Positions 52,954-62,398 of a stretch of DNA of 64,000 nucleotides are shown here, one piece after another. The stretch lies in assembly GCA_017439085.1 (NCBI GenBank), contig JAFRTU010000010.1, forward strand, positions 47,312 to 111,311, written 5' to 3'. The notes below the pieces were generated by a model. That model was not told where the DNA came from, did not search any database, and worked only from the letters and a program-made list of their open reading frames with translations. The stretch's first letter is position 1, and each line of letters begins with the position of its first letter. The position numbers and the translations under genes were made by a program. Origin of the DNA: Clostridia bacterium. GTDB lineage: Bacteria > Bacillota > Clostridia > Christensenellales > Christensenellaceae.

Positions 52954-55583
52954 GCTTCAATCCTCACTGTACTTCCTTTATCCGTCTTAGTGACCACGAT
53001 CTTCTTGTCTATGGCTTCCTTTACGTAGTCAACGTGGGAAATGATCCCTATGAGTCTCTGGTCGTCCACAAGTTCTCCGAGGATCCTCATGGCCTCTCTA
53101 AGCAGTTCGTCATCCAAAGTCCCGAATCCTTCGTCTATGAAAAGCGTATCAAGGACTATCCCGCCCTTTTTCTCCTGCACCACATCTGAGAAACCGAGCG
53201 CCAGGCTCAGAGATGCCTGAAACGATTCTCCTCCGGAAAGACTCTTGACGCTCCTTTCCTTGTTGGTATAAAAGTCATATACGTTGAGCTCAAGGCCCGA
53301 TTTTGCCGCACCGGAAGAGCTCGTCGGATCGAGCACCAGTGCAAACTGTCCCCTGCTCATCTTTCTGAACCTTCTGTTGGCAGCCATTATGACTCTGTTG
53401 AAATAATACTGAAGGACATATGCTTCAAAGGAGATCCTCTGATTCCCGCTTATGTTTCCCTTAAGAGTGTTGGCGATCCTGTCCCAGGCAGTCTTTTCTT
53501 CTGCGGTCTTTTCATAATCACGGCCGGCTTTTAGTATGCCTTCAAGATGTTTCTCATTGTTCTTCGTCCATATGAGAAGATCGTCATATTCCTTTCTTAC
53601 CGCAGCAAGCTCCTTCCGGGCACCGGTGAGTGCATTTTCAAGTTCAGAGCCGTCTTTTTCCTCTTTTCCCTCCAGTTCCCTGTCCAGTTCGCTTATCTTA
53701 CGGGTAACAAGAAGAACGTCATTCATATGCTTCTGCACCCTGCTCTCTGCCGTTGCTATGTCCTCCGGGTCCATGAACGCACTGTCATAGGCTTCGAGAG
53801 ACCTTATGCTGCTCTTTTCGAGATCCCGAGCCAGTTCTTTCTCATCTGCAGCAACCGTTTTCTCCAGAGCCTTCTTTCTCTCTTCTGAAGATGCTATCCT
53901 GCTCTCTATCGCACTGAGGTTCCTGCCTATTGACACTATGCTGTTCTCGAGAGTCTTCTTCGCTTCCTTATGTGCTTCTATCTCTTTCTTCAGTCTCTGC
54001 TTCACTGCAGGTATCCTCACCTGATAATCGGCAAGTTTCTCCGGAAGGATCTTAGTCTCAATAGTATCCTCTATGAATGCAACGGCCGCATCAAGAGACT
54101 CTTTTCTGGCCTTGAACTCGCCCAAAGCCTTCTGATAGCTGTTATCCTTCTCAGAACTCTTCTTCTCCAGACGTCTTACTTCCTCGTCCGTAGGAATAGT
54201 GTCATCAAATATGCATGGAGCAGGATGTGTGAGAGAACCGCAGACAGGGCATGGTTTCCCTTCTGCAAGATCCTTTGCAAGCAGAGATGCTCTTCCGCTC
54301 AGATTTCTGAGATATGCCGAATCGTATTCGTCTTTGGCAAGGCTCTTCTCTTCCCTCGCTCTTTCAAGTTTTTCGACGTTTCTCTCCAGATATTCATGAT
54401 CCTCCCTGCCCTTTCTGACATGAGGCTCTATTATCTCCAGATTCCTTATCCTCGCCTCTTTCTGATCTGTATCCTCATCCTTCAGTGTGAGCTGACGGAG
54501 CTCCTCCTGCTTTTCAGCCTCTCTTCTCTTTTCTTCCCTGAGGCTGTTCCCGTCATTTTGGATCTCCTCCAAAAGACGGGCCATATCCCTTACATGGGTC
54601 CTGTAGCGTTCAACTGTACCGCTGAGACTCTGAGCCTCCCTTGCGACAGCTGTTCTGTCCTTAAGGGCTTTTATCTCATCGTCCTTTTCAGACAGCCTTT
54701 CTAGTTCACTCCTGCTGTCCCTTCTGTCGGAGAACAGTCTGTTGATCCTCTTGAGCTCGTTCTTCTCCGCCTCGATCTTTCTGATGCTGTCTTCCAGCCT
54801 CTCAGCCTCTTCTCTCTTCTCATGAAGCAGATTGCTGTACCGTGCGTTCTCTTCCTCCATGAACCGGTAAAGCTCCAGGTAAAGGTTCGGATGGTCCTTA
54901 TGCTCATCTATGAAAGCCCTTGCCTCCCCGCCTGCGTAAAAGCCAAAGGCTGCCGTCCTGTATACGTTTGAGGTATCCCTGAGAGCGGCATTCAGTTCGC
55001 TCACGTGTTCTCCTGCTATCTGCCCCATCCTCTCAAGATGTGCAGTATCGAATATCTTCTGGAAGATCTTTCTTCGCTCCTCGCTCCCTGCAACGAGTAT
55101 CTGCCGGAAATCGCCCTGGGCAATCATAACGGTCCTGGCGAACTGTCCGCTCTCAAGGCCGATTATCTCCGATATCCTGTCCTCTATCTCTCCGATCTTT
55201 GTCAGGATCTCTCCCGAGCCCACCTCTGTGAACTCCTGGCTGGCCTGTCTTGAAGTGGTACCGGTTCCCCTCTTCTTCGCCACCTCCTGCTGTGGACTCC
55301 GTCTTATCCTGTATCTCCTGTCCCTCTGGGTGAAGACGAGTTCCACAAACGTCTCCGTCTCAGGATCTGCAAAATCGCTCCTTAAGGAACGTGCCCTCTT
55401 CTCATCCATGTCGCTCGGAGCTCCGTAAAGGGCAAATGAGATCGCATCGAATATGCTGGTCTTTCCGGAGCCCGTATCTCCTGTTATAAGGAACAGTCCG
55501 TTGTCTCCGAACTTCGTGAAATCTATGTCGACTCTTCCGGCATACGGGCCGAAAGCCTGTATCGTAAGCTGTTCCGGTCTCAT
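52950..55583 (-). CDS. sbcC: Exonuclease subunit SbcC (Rad50-like)
   Basis: SbcC is the ATPase and coiled-coil partner of SbcD, cutting hairpins and DNA ends. The 877-residue protein has Walker A GDTGSGKT at 35-42, two long charged coiled-coil arms, a zinc hook CPVC at 445-448, the ABC signature SLSGGESFQASL, and the Walker B LFIDEGFGTLD. It is on the short side for the family. It overlaps sbcD by 4 bases. Confidence 0.94.
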   Translation of the reverse strand: MRPEQLTIQAFGPYAGRVDIDFTKFGDNGLFLITGDTGSGKTSIFDAISFALYGAPSDMDEKRARSLRSDFADPETETFVELVFTQRDRRYRIRRSPQQEVAKKRGTGTTSRQASQEFTEVGSGEILTKIGEIEDRISEIIGLESGQFARTVMIAQGDFRQILVAGSEERRKIFQKIFDTAHLERMGQIAGEHVSELNAALRDTSNVYRTAAFGFYAGGEARAFIDEHKDHPNLYLELYRFMEEENARYSNLLHEKREEAERLEDSIRKIEAEKNELKRINRLFSDRRDSRSELERLSEKDDEIKALKDRTAVAREAQSLSGTVERYRTHVRDMARLLEEIQNDGNSLREEKRREAEKQEELRQLTLKDEDTDQKEARIRNLEIIEPHVRKGREDHEYLERNVEKLERAREEKSLAKDEYDSAYLRNLSGRASLLAKDLAEGKPCPVCGSLTHPAPCIFDDTIPTDEEVRRLEKKSSEKDNSYQKALGEFKARKESLDAAVAFIEDTIETKILPEKLADYQVRIPAVKQRLKKEIEAHKEAKKTLENSIVSIGRNLSAIESRIASSEERKKALEKTVAADEKELARDLEKSSIRSLEAYDSAFMDPEDIATAESRVQKHMNDVLLVTRKISELDRELEGKEEKDGSELENALTGARKELAAVRKEYDDLLIWTKNNEKHLEGILKAGRDYEKTAEEKTAWDRIANTLKGNISGNQRISFEAYVLQYYFNRVIMAANRRFRKMSRGQFALVLDPTSSSGAAKSGLELNVYDFYTNKERSVKSLSGGESFQASLSLALGFSDVVQEKKGGIVLDTLFIDEGFGTLDDELLREAMRILGELVDDQRLIGIISHVDYVKEAIDKKIVVTKTDKGSTVRIEA

Positions 55584-56701
55584 CCTCTGTCCTCCATCTC
55601 CTGCAGAATCTGCAAGAAGTATCCTCTTTCCCTGTCGTTCATCGGGACATCACCGTTCTGCATCCTGAAGAACTCGGTAAAGAGTTCCAGATCCGATTTG
55701 TCCTCTATGTCCGTTCCTTCCGGGACGAATGCCTCATCCCTTCCCTGAATATTCAGATATCTCAGGTGCAGCAGATTCGGGAACCTGATCCTTAATGTTC
55801 CCATGGCATCAATCTGTGCCTGTTCATCTTCAAGCTGTGCTTCTATATAATCATCTGAGCCTGCTCTGTTAAGCAGTTCTCTGAAGGTTCCCTTCTCTGT
55901 CCTGACGTCCCTCAATGGCTTAAGAGGTATCCTCTTCGTATCGAGTTCTCCCTTCTCCTTCAGTTCTCCGAGGATCATGCCTTTTATCTGACCCGCCTCA
56001 TCAAAGGAGTACTTCATCATGGAGCCGGGATAGCTTATCCTGTTTCCTTCAAAGCTCTGTGGAGTATGTATGTGCCCGAGCGCCACATAATCGAATGATC
56101 CGAAGACTCCCGTCCCTATCTGATCCAGAGTACCAACGGAGACCGGATCCTCACTCTCGCATCTGACCGCTCCGGCGACATACTGGTGAAGGAGGAGGAC
56201 GTTCCTCTCACGCTCATCCACACAGGAATTCTCTATGACCGTCCTTACTGCATCCTCATATGTAACGATGTCTTCCCCGTAGAACTGTCTTGTATGGACA
56301 GGCCTTATGAACGGGAGCATATATATGTTCACTTTTCCGAACCCATCCTCAAGGACATGCTTCTGCAGCTTTCCGTCAAACGGCATCGAGACTATTATCC
56401 CGTTCTTTTTCAGCACACCTCCAAGGTAGGAGATCTGCGAAGGATTGTCGTGGTTCCCGCTTATCATGAACAGAGGTGTTCCTGTTTCCGATATGCCCGA
56501 GATGAAGTCGTTCAGCATGTTTATGGATCTCGATGAGGGCTGGGCCCTGTCATATATGTCACCGGAAAGGAGGACGGCATCCGGCTTAAGTTCCCCGATC
56601 TTTTCAAGTATCTGATCCAGGATGTGCTTCTGGTCTTCGAAAAGGTCCATGCCGTATATCCTCTTTCCGATATGAAGATCGGCCATGTGCAAAAATCTCA
56701 T
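55580..56701 (-). CDS. sbcD: Exonuclease subunit SbcD (Mre11-like)
   Basis: SbcD is the metallophosphoesterase nuclease. The 373-residue protein has the metal motifs ADLHIG at the N-terminus, LSGDIYDR near 45, ISGNHDNP near 80, and GHIHTPQ near 200. It is the first gene of the sbcD-sbcC-patB unit, all joined by 4-base overlaps, and is divergent from the FkbM gene. Confidence 0.95.
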   Translation of the reverse strand: MRFLHMADLHIGKRIYGMDLFEDQKHILDQILEKIGELKPDAVLLSGDIYDRAQPSSRSINMLNDFISGISETGTPLFMISGNHDNPSQISYLGGVLKKNGIIVSMPFDGKLQKHVLEDGFGKVNIYMLPFIRPVHTRQFYGEDIVTYEDAVRTVIENSCVDERERNVLLLHQYVAGAVRCESEDPVSVGTLDQIGTGVFGSFDYVALGHIHTPQSFEGNRISYPGSMMKYSFDEAGQIKGMILGELKEKGELDTKRIPLKPLRDVRTEKGTFRELLNRAGSDDYIEAQLEDEQAQIDAMGTLRIRFPNLLHLRYLNIQGRDEAFVPEGTDIEDKSDLELFTEFFRMQNGDVPMNDRERGYFLQILQEMEDRG

Positions 56702-56769
56702 TTGATACCTCCGATTGTGCTATCATTAGATACACATTCAATTATATTACAAACGGGTTTTTTACAGAA

Positions 56770-57798
56770 ATGACGGACGTCTGGACCAGGATCAGGAGCA
56801 CCTCCAAGCCCATCTTCCTCTACGGAATGGGAAACGGTGCGGACAAGCTGATAGACATACTGAAAGACATGGGGATAAGGCCTGAAGGGGTATTTGCCAG
56901 CGATGACTTCGTGAGGCATCAGCTCTTCAGGGGATTTACAGTGTCTTCCTATGCAGAAGCAAAGGGTGTCTTCCCGGAGATGATGGTCCTCATAGCCTTC
57001 GGCTCTTCCCTTGAAGACGTCATGGGGAACATGAAAAGGATCGCCTCCGAGCAGGAGACATACGCTCCCTGTCTTCCTCTCTTCGGAAAGGTAGTCTTCG
57101 ATCAGCCCTTCTATGACACACATAAAGACGAACTTGATACCGTGAGGAGCTTTCTTTCGGATGACGTATCCGTAAGGACCTTCGATTCCGTCATCTCATA
57201 CAAACTGACGGGAAGCATGGAGGATCTGTTCTCATGTGAGATGCCGAGAAAAGAGACCTTCTCTCTCTTCTCTCTTGGAGAGGCTCCCTGTTATTTCGAT
57301 GCGGGAGCATATGACGGTGATACGATAAGGGAATTCGTGAGCCTGTATCCTTCACATGGAAAGATATACGGAGCTGAACCGGACATAAGGACGTTCAGAA
57401 AGCTCGTTTCAAATACTTCAGACATTCCTTCCACCATGCTCTGGAACACATGTACAGGAGACAGAGACTCCATGATCTCTTTCGCTTCAAGAGGCGGAAG
57501 GAACTCCTCTGTCGGCGCCGGGAAAAAGGTGGCGATTTCAAGGATAGACACCATAACATCGGGAAACAGGGTCGATCTCATCAAATATGATGTTGAGGGT
57601 GAGGAGCTCTCATCCCTGATGGGCTCCGAGCTCACCATCAGGAAATATCGTCCCGTACTCATCGTCTCCGCATATCACAGGAGCGAAGATCTCTACAGTC
57701 TGCCCCTCTTCATAAAAAAAATATGTCCGGACTACAGGGTCTACATGAGACACTACCCGTATGTTCCGGACTGGGATACGAATTACATTTTTGTCTAG
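56770..57798 (+). CDS. FkbM-family methyltransferase
   Basis: The 342-residue protein has an N-terminal Rossmann-like part (about 1-110, with FLYGMGNGADKLI) and a C-terminal SAM-dependent methyltransferase of the FkbM family. The SAM site is FDAGAYDGDT at 176-185, followed by GAEPD, and a DVEGEE motif near 270. FkbM enzymes O-methylate sugars or other surface and secondary products. It stands alone with no sugar-modifying neighbours, so the substrate is unknown. Confidence 0.82.
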   Translation: MTDVWTRIRSTSKPIFLYGMGNGADKLIDILKDMGIRPEGVFASDDFVRHQLFRGFTVSSYAEAKGVFPEMMVLIAFGSSLEDVMGNMKRIASEQETYAPCLPLFGKVVFDQPFYDTHKDELDTVRSFLSDDVSVRTFDSVISYKLTGSMEDLFSCEMPRKETFSLFSLGEAPCYFDAGAYDGDTIREFVSLYPSHGKIYGAEPDIRTFRKLVSNTSDIPSTMLWNTCTGDRDSMISFASRGGRNSSVGAGKKVAISRIDTITSGNRVDLIKYDVEGEELSSLMGSELTIRKYRPVLIVSAYHRSEDLYSLPLFIKKICPDYRVYMRHYPYVPDWDTNYIFV

Positions 57799-57805
57799 TG
57801 GTCTT

Positions 57806-57964
57806 TCAGCCTCCGATGAACATCATGAGGAATATGAAGCTGAATATCACAGTCACTCCAAGCAAAATCCCGAATATGGCTGCGATCTTCTTCTGCCCTA
57901 TCACATAAGTCACCACCGTTGCCATCCCTGATATGAACAGCATAATGAGCAATATGGATGACAT
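57806..57964 (-). CDS. Small two-helix membrane protein
   Basis: A 52-codon frame starts at ATG 57964, 5 bases after the trmB stop, with GGAG 8 bases upstream, and ends with TGA at 57806. The product has two hydrophobic segments (about 3-22 and 27-50) separated by a short GQKK turn. Spacing and the ribosome binding site support cotranscription with trmB. I do not recognise the family. Confidence 0.6.
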   Translation of the reverse strand: MSSILLIMLFISGMATVVTYVIGQKKIAAIFGILLGVTVIFSFIFLMMFIGG

Positions 57965-57969
57965 TCCGG

Positions 57970-58632
57970 TCACTCCGAACATCTTCTGAACCTCGCTTTC
58001 AGGCCTTTTATCCTAAGGCCGTCCTCCCTGAACATCTTTTCATGTTCCGTCTCAAAATCCTCTTCGAATGGCTTTTCCGAAAGGTCTTCCGAGATCATGA
58101 TTATCTCCCATCCCTCATTTTCCAGATAGCCTATTGTATCGGAGAAGAGCTCATCGTCATCGGTCTTGAAAGAGAGTTCTGCCCCGTCCCTCAGGAATCC
58201 GGCATATCTCTTAAGCTGATCCGGATGAGTAAGCCTGTGCTTTTTATGCTTCTTCTTCGGCCACGGATTGCAGAAATTGATGTAAAGGCCATCTATCCCA
58301 TCCTCGGGTGAAAACATCTCCCCTATCCTCTCTATGTTCCAGCAAGTGAGGATGACGTTCTTCGGGTCCTCCGTTCCCTGAAGAGCCTGGACTTTCCTCT
58401 TGGCAAGGACCACCATCTCGTCCTTTATGTCGATGCCAATGTAGTTGACATCCATATGAGCCGCGGATATCTGGGAGATGAATCCTCCCTTGCCGCATCC
58501 GAGCTCAACGAACAGCGGCTTTTCGTTTCCGAATACAGAACGCCATTTCCCTCTGTTCTCATAAGGACGCGGACAGAAGAATGAACTTGCTTCCAGCTCA
58601 GGCCTTGCATAGGGCTTCTTTCTGATCCTCAT
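57970..58632 (-). CDS. trmB: tRNA (guanine-N7)-methyltransferase
   Basis: TrmB methylates G46 of many tRNAs. The 220-residue protein has the SAM-binding VELGCGKGGF at 42-51 and the signature NPWPKKKHKKHRLT near 125-140, with Asn-Pro where many homologues have Asp-Pro. It starts with a GGAGGG site upstream and is divergent from the cyclophilin gene. Confidence 0.94.
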   Translation of the reverse strand: MRIRKKPYARPELEASSFFCPRPYENRGKWRSVFGNEKPLFVELGCGKGGFISQISAAHMDVNYIGIDIKDEMVVLAKRKVQALQGTEDPKNVILTCWNIERIGEMFSPEDGIDGLYINFCNPWPKKKHKKHRLTHPDQLKRYAGFLRDGAELSFKTDDDELFSDTIGYLENEGWEIIMISEDLSEKPFEEDFETEHEKMFREDGLRIKGLKARFRRCSE

Positions 58633-58707
58633 GTTTCCCTCCGTTTCACATCTCTGTTATTATATACTATATCCCTCGGAATGACATAGAATCGAAGGAG
58701 GCTACGC

Positions 58708-59277
58708 ATGGAAAGAGACCCTGTATGCACGATCACGATGGAAACAGGTGAAAGGATAGTCATAAGACTTCTCCCTGATATAGCACCGAATACTGTCGCA
58801 AGCTTCATATGGCTTGCCGAAAAAGGCTGTTTCGACTCCCATCCGATAGAAAGGATAGTCCCCGGTTATGTGGCCGACATGAGCTATTCTGCCTTTGGAA
58901 GAGACTACGCGAAATATATGATAAAGAACGAAGCTCCCCTGCAGAAAGGTCCTCGCCATATACCTCCTGCTCCCGGCACAGTGGCCATGGGAGGCTATGA
59001 GGAAGGTATCGCCGGCGGAGAATTCTTCTTTCCATTCGCTCTTTCAGAGAAGATCGACGGCAATTATCCTGTCTTCGGTCTGATCCTCGAGGGAATGGAT
59101 ACCATACTCTCATGGCAGAACGTTCCGCTTAGGGAAGTGCCGTCTCCCATGAACGGTGTACGGATAATGTGCCCCGTTGACCCCATTATCATCAGGAGCG
59201 TTCGTGTGGAGAAGTTCGGAACCGAGTTTCCGGAGCCGGAGAGGATCCCCTTTTCTTCAAAACCCCATTTCTGGTGA
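58708..59277 (+). CDS. Cyclophilin-type peptidyl-prolyl isomerase, divergent
   Basis: This 189-residue cytoplasmic protein has the cyclophilin fold pattern: PNTVASFIWLAEKG, ERIVPGYV with the catalytic Arg, GTVAMGG, GGEFFFPF and VFGLILEGMD. The usual Phe-His-Arg before IVPG reads I-E-R, and the SQFFI segment reads GEFFF. The catalytic Arg is kept, so isomerase activity is plausible but may be reduced. There is no signal peptide. A GGAGG site precedes the ATG. Confidence 0.85.
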   Translation: MERDPVCTITMETGERIVIRLLPDIAPNTVASFIWLAEKGCFDSHPIERIVPGYVADMSYSAFGRDYAKYMIKNEAPLQKGPRHIPPAPGTVAMGGYEEGIAGGEFFFPFALSEKIDGNYPVFGLILEGMDTILSWQNVPLREVPSPMNGVRIMCPVDPIIIRSVRVEKFGTEFPEPERIPFSSKPHFW

Positions 59278-59300
59278 ATCACATCCCTCAAAAGACGGTA

Positions 59301-59336
59301 AAAGGCCGGACACTCAGTGCCCGACCTTTCTTTTTT
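59301..59336 (+). terminator. Intrinsic terminator of the cyclophilin gene
   Basis: AAAGG/CCTTT, CGG/CCG and CAC/GTG form an interrupted stem with loop TCA, followed by CTTTTTT. Confidence 0.7.
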
Positions 59337-59366
59337 GTCATAAGTAACAGGATCTCCTGAAGCCTC

Positions 59367-59561
59367 TCAGGAACCGGATATCTGCTTTTCTCTCAGTTCC
59401 CTCATCTTCTTCAGTTCCTGGCATTTTCCGTGAAGAGCGCAGTTCTCGCAGCCGTGGCTGCACGAAGTCCTGCCCTTCTTTTTGTCGTTTATCATGCCCG
59501 TTATTATTAGTGCGATGATGCCTATGAGCACCGTCAGTACGATATAGCTGGCCGGATTCAT
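59367..59561 (-). CDS. FeoB-associated Cys-rich membrane protein
   Basis: This 64-residue protein has one N-terminal membrane segment (about 5-23) and then a short Cys-rich segment (CSHGCENCALHGKC). This is the layout of the small FeoB-associated proteins found at the end of many clostridial feo operons. It follows feoB by 16 bases. Its exact role in iron transport is not known. Confidence 0.85.
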   Translation of the reverse strand: MNPASYIVLTVLIGIIALIITGMINDKKKGRTSCSHGCENCALHGKCQELKKMRELREKQISGS

Positions 59562-59577
59562 GCCGATCCTCCTTCCA

Positions 59578-62070
59578 TTACTTTATCTTTACTTCATGTG
59601 TGAGTTTCTCTGCTTCTTTATATGGTTTGAAGAGCATGTATACCGCGAATACCAGCACCGCTACGGACAAAATAAGTCCTATAACGTTCATGTTTCCGCT
59701 GAAAGCTCCTCCTATCTGGTTCACACAGAAAGCGACGAGATATGCAAAACCGCACTCATATGCAATTGCGAACCATGTCCATTTTGCGCTGTTCATCTCA
59801 CGCTTGATTGCACCTATTGCCGCAAAGCACGGAGCACACAGCAGGTTGAATATCAGGAACGAAAGCCCCGTCACTGCAGTGAAGGATTCTCTGAGTACGC
59901 TGTAGACCGTCCTTCCCTCTTCTGCATAGAGGATACCCATGGTGCCTACGATGTTCTCTTTTGCAACGAGACCGGTGACTGATGCTACGGCAGGTCTCCA
60001 TTCTCCCCATCCGAGAGGAGCGAATATCCAAGCGAATGCATCTCCGATGTTCTTCATTATGCTGTGCTCTATATCTTCGCTGTCTATCATATGGAGACCT
60101 CCCTCAAAGCTGAAGTAAGAGAGGAACCATACTACTATCGTTGAGAGGAGAATCACCGTTCCGGCCTTCTTTATGAAGGACCATCCTCTCTCCCACATGG
60201 ATCTCAGAACGTTTCCGACCGTCGGAAGATGGTATTCCGGAAGCTCCATTACGAACGGTGCAAGATCCCCCGCGAACATCTTTGTCTTCTTAAGGATGAC
60301 ACCGGATATGATTATGGCAGCCATGCCTATGAAGTACGAGCCTGTAGATATGAGCGCTGAACCTCCGAACAGGGCTCCTGCTATCATGCCGATGAATGGT
60401 ACCTTTGCTCCGCAGGGGATGAATGTTGTCGTCATTATGGTCATCCTTCTGTCTCTCTCGTTCTCGATGGTACGAGAGGCCATTATTCCCGGGATCCCGC
60501 ATCCTGTTCCCACAAGTATCGGGATGAAGGATTTTCCGGACAGACCGAATCTGCGGAATATCCTGTCGAGCACGAATGCGATCCTTGCCATATATCCGCA
60601 GGATTCGAGTATGGCGAGGAGAAGGAACAGCACCAGCATCTGAGGAACGAATCCGAGGACTGCTCCGACACCTGCCACTATTCCGTCAAGTATCAGGCTC
60701 TTCAGCCAGTCTGCGCAGTTTATCGCATCGAGTCCTTTCTCCACGAGCACCGGTATTCCTTCTACCCAGACTCCGTCCTCTGCCGGGTCCGGCTCGGCTC
60801 CTTCATACTTTTTGAATGTCTCTATTGCTTCACTGAGGTCTTTTCCGGTGAATTCAAGGTCTTCCGGCTGGAGGGTCTCTTCATCTTCTACCGTGATCAC
60901 TGCCTTGTCTGCAGCACTGTACTGTGAAGCATATTCTTTAAGAGCTTCATATGCCTTTTCCGCGTCGAAATCCTCGGACTCGCTGTCAAGAATTCCTTCA
61001 AGTTCCTCTGCACCTTCTCCTCCGAGAGCAACGAATGCATCTATGGCATTTCTGGCATCCGTAAATTCTTCGCTCTTTTCTTCATATGCCTTTGATCCTA
61101 TGCCGAAAAGATGGAAACCGTCTCCAAAGACCCCATCGTTTACCCAGTCGGTCGCAGCAGTACCCACCGTTACCATGGATATGTAGTATACGAGGAACAT
61201 CACGAGTGCGAATATCGGAAGTCCGAGCCATCTGTTCGTTACGACCTTATCTATCTTATCGGATACCGTAAGCTTTACGTTTGATTTCTTTTTGAGACAT
61301 GTCTTCAGTATCTCTCCGATATATACATATCTCTCATTTGTGATGATGGAGCTTGAATCATCGTCCAGTTCTTTCTCGGCATTGACTATATCCTGCTCTA
61401 TATGATCCAGAGTCTCCTTATTCAGCTTAAGCTGTTCGATCACCTTCTCATCTCTCTCGAACACCTTTATGGCGTACCATCTCTGCTGTTCTTCGGGCAT
61501 TTCGTGGACGACGGCTTCTTCGATGTGTGCTATGGCATGCTCGACGGGGCCTGAGAATCTGTGCATAGGGACGGTCTTCGTGCTCTTTGCCGCTTTTATG
61601 GCCTCTTCAGCCACCTTGTCGATGCCCGTTCCCTTAAGAGCGGATATCTCCACGACCTTGCAGCCAAGTTCCCTGGAAAGGTTCTCTATATTGATCCTGT
61701 CCCCCTTCTTCTCGACCAGGTCGCTCATATTGATGGCGACTACCACCGGGATACCTATCTCGGTCAGCTGTGTCGTGAGATAAAGATTCCTTTCGAGGTT
61801 CGTCCCGTCAATGATGTTGATTATCGCATCGGGTCTTTCCTCGATGAGATAGTTCCTTGCCACCACTTCCTCCAGTGTATATGGAGAAAGAGAATAGATT
61901 CCCGGAAGGTCGGTGATGATCACATCCTCATGCTTCTTCAGCTTTCCTTCCTTCTTCTCGACCGTTACTCCGGGCCAGTTTCCGACGAACTGATTCGATC
62001 CCGTAAGGGCATTGAACAGTGTGGTCTTTCCGCTGTTTGGGTTTCCGGCCAGTGCGATCCTAATATCCAT
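59578..62070 (-). CDS. feoB: Ferrous iron transporter FeoB with acidic insertion
   Basis: FeoB imports Fe(II). The 830-residue protein has a cytoplasmic G domain (G1 GNPNSGKT at 9-16, G3 DLPG near 54, G4 NMSD near 114), a helical GDI-like domain, and membrane gates (GTGCGIPG near 521 and CAPCFAA near 745). Between the first membrane helix (about 283-305) and the next (about 455), where the loop is usually short, there is an acidic stretch of about 115 residues rich in Glu, Asp and Ala, predicted outside the membrane. An operator palindrome lies just upstream. Confidence 0.94.
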   Translation of the reverse strand: MDIRIALAGNPNSGKTTLFNALTGSNQFVGNWPGVTVEKKEGKLKKHEDVIITDLPGIYSLSPYTLEEVVARNYLIEERPDAIINIIDGTNLERNLYLTTQLTEIGIPVVVAINMSDLVEKKGDRINIENLSRELGCKVVEISALKGTGIDKVAEEAIKAAKSTKTVPMHRFSGPVEHAIAHIEEAVVHEMPEEQQRWYAIKVFERDEKVIEQLKLNKETLDHIEQDIVNAEKELDDDSSSIITNERYVYIGEILKTCLKKKSNVKLTVSDKIDKVVTNRWLGLPIFALVMFLVYYISMVTVGTAATDWVNDGVFGDGFHLFGIGSKAYEEKSEEFTDARNAIDAFVALGGEGAEELEGILDSESEDFDAEKAYEALKEYASQYSAADKAVITVEDEETLQPEDLEFTGKDLSEAIETFKKYEGAEPDPAEDGVWVEGIPVLVEKGLDAINCADWLKSLILDGIVAGVGAVLGFVPQMLVLFLLLAILESCGYMARIAFVLDRIFRRFGLSGKSFIPILVGTGCGIPGIMASRTIENERDRRMTIMTTTFIPCGAKVPFIGMIAGALFGGSALISTGSYFIGMAAIIISGVILKKTKMFAGDLAPFVMELPEYHLPTVGNVLRSMWERGWSFIKKAGTVILLSTIVVWFLSYFSFEGGLHMIDSEDIEHSIMKNIGDAFAWIFAPLGWGEWRPAVASVTGLVAKENIVGTMGILYAEEGRTVYSVLRESFTAVTGLSFLIFNLLCAPCFAAIGAIKREMNSAKWTWFAIAYECGFAYLVAFCVNQIGGAFSGNMNVIGLILSVAVLVFAVYMLFKPYKEAEKLTHEVKIK

Positions 62071-62111
62071 AATAATTCCTTTCCATAAAGCCCCAATCCT
62101 TGAGGATTATT

Positions 62112-62129
62112 GGTTAGCATTTGCTAACC
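62112..62129. promoter_or_regulatory. Operator-like palindrome upstream of feoB
   Basis: The 8-base arms GGTTAGCA and TGCTAACC flank TT, 42 bases before the feoB ATG. The same core occurs upstream of feoA, which points to one metal-responsive repressor. The resemblance to TTAGG-type DtxR/IdeR sites is suggestive only. Confidence 0.65.
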
Positions 62130-62145
62130 TCAGGGCAAAAAAATA

Positions 62146-62367
62146 TCATTCAACTTCTATCTTCTCGGCGTCTGCTTTCCTTATCGAAAGCTCATAGCCT
62201 CTGACAGTGATCTCTACCGGGTCTCCCAGCGGAGCTACCTTCCTTACATAGATCTCCACATGTCTAGTGATGCCCATGTCCATTATCCTGCGCTTTATGG
62301 CGCCTTCACCATGGATCTTCACGACTTTTACGGTTTCACCGATACTTACGTCTCTTAAACTTCTCAC
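62146..62367 (-). CDS. feoA: FeoA-domain protein (second copy)
   Basis: This 73-residue SH3-like protein is a typical small FeoA that supports FeoB. It shows the GEGAIKRRIMDMG pattern, then APLGDPVEITVRGYELSIR with the conserved C-terminal strand. It lies between the other feoA and feoB. Two adjacent FeoA proteins are common in Clostridia. Confidence 0.9.
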   Translation of the reverse strand: MRSLRDVSIGETVKVVKIHGEGAIKRRIMDMGITRHVEIYVRKVAPLGDPVEITVRGYELSIRKADAEKIEVE

Positions 62368-62398
62368 TGTAATTCCTCCTTGATCATGATGACAGCGG

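Noticed and set aside
56698..57123. A 141-codon minus-strand frame over the start of the FkbM gene
   Set aside because: It covers the sbcD-fkbM promoter region and the well-supported FkbM frame, with no family match.
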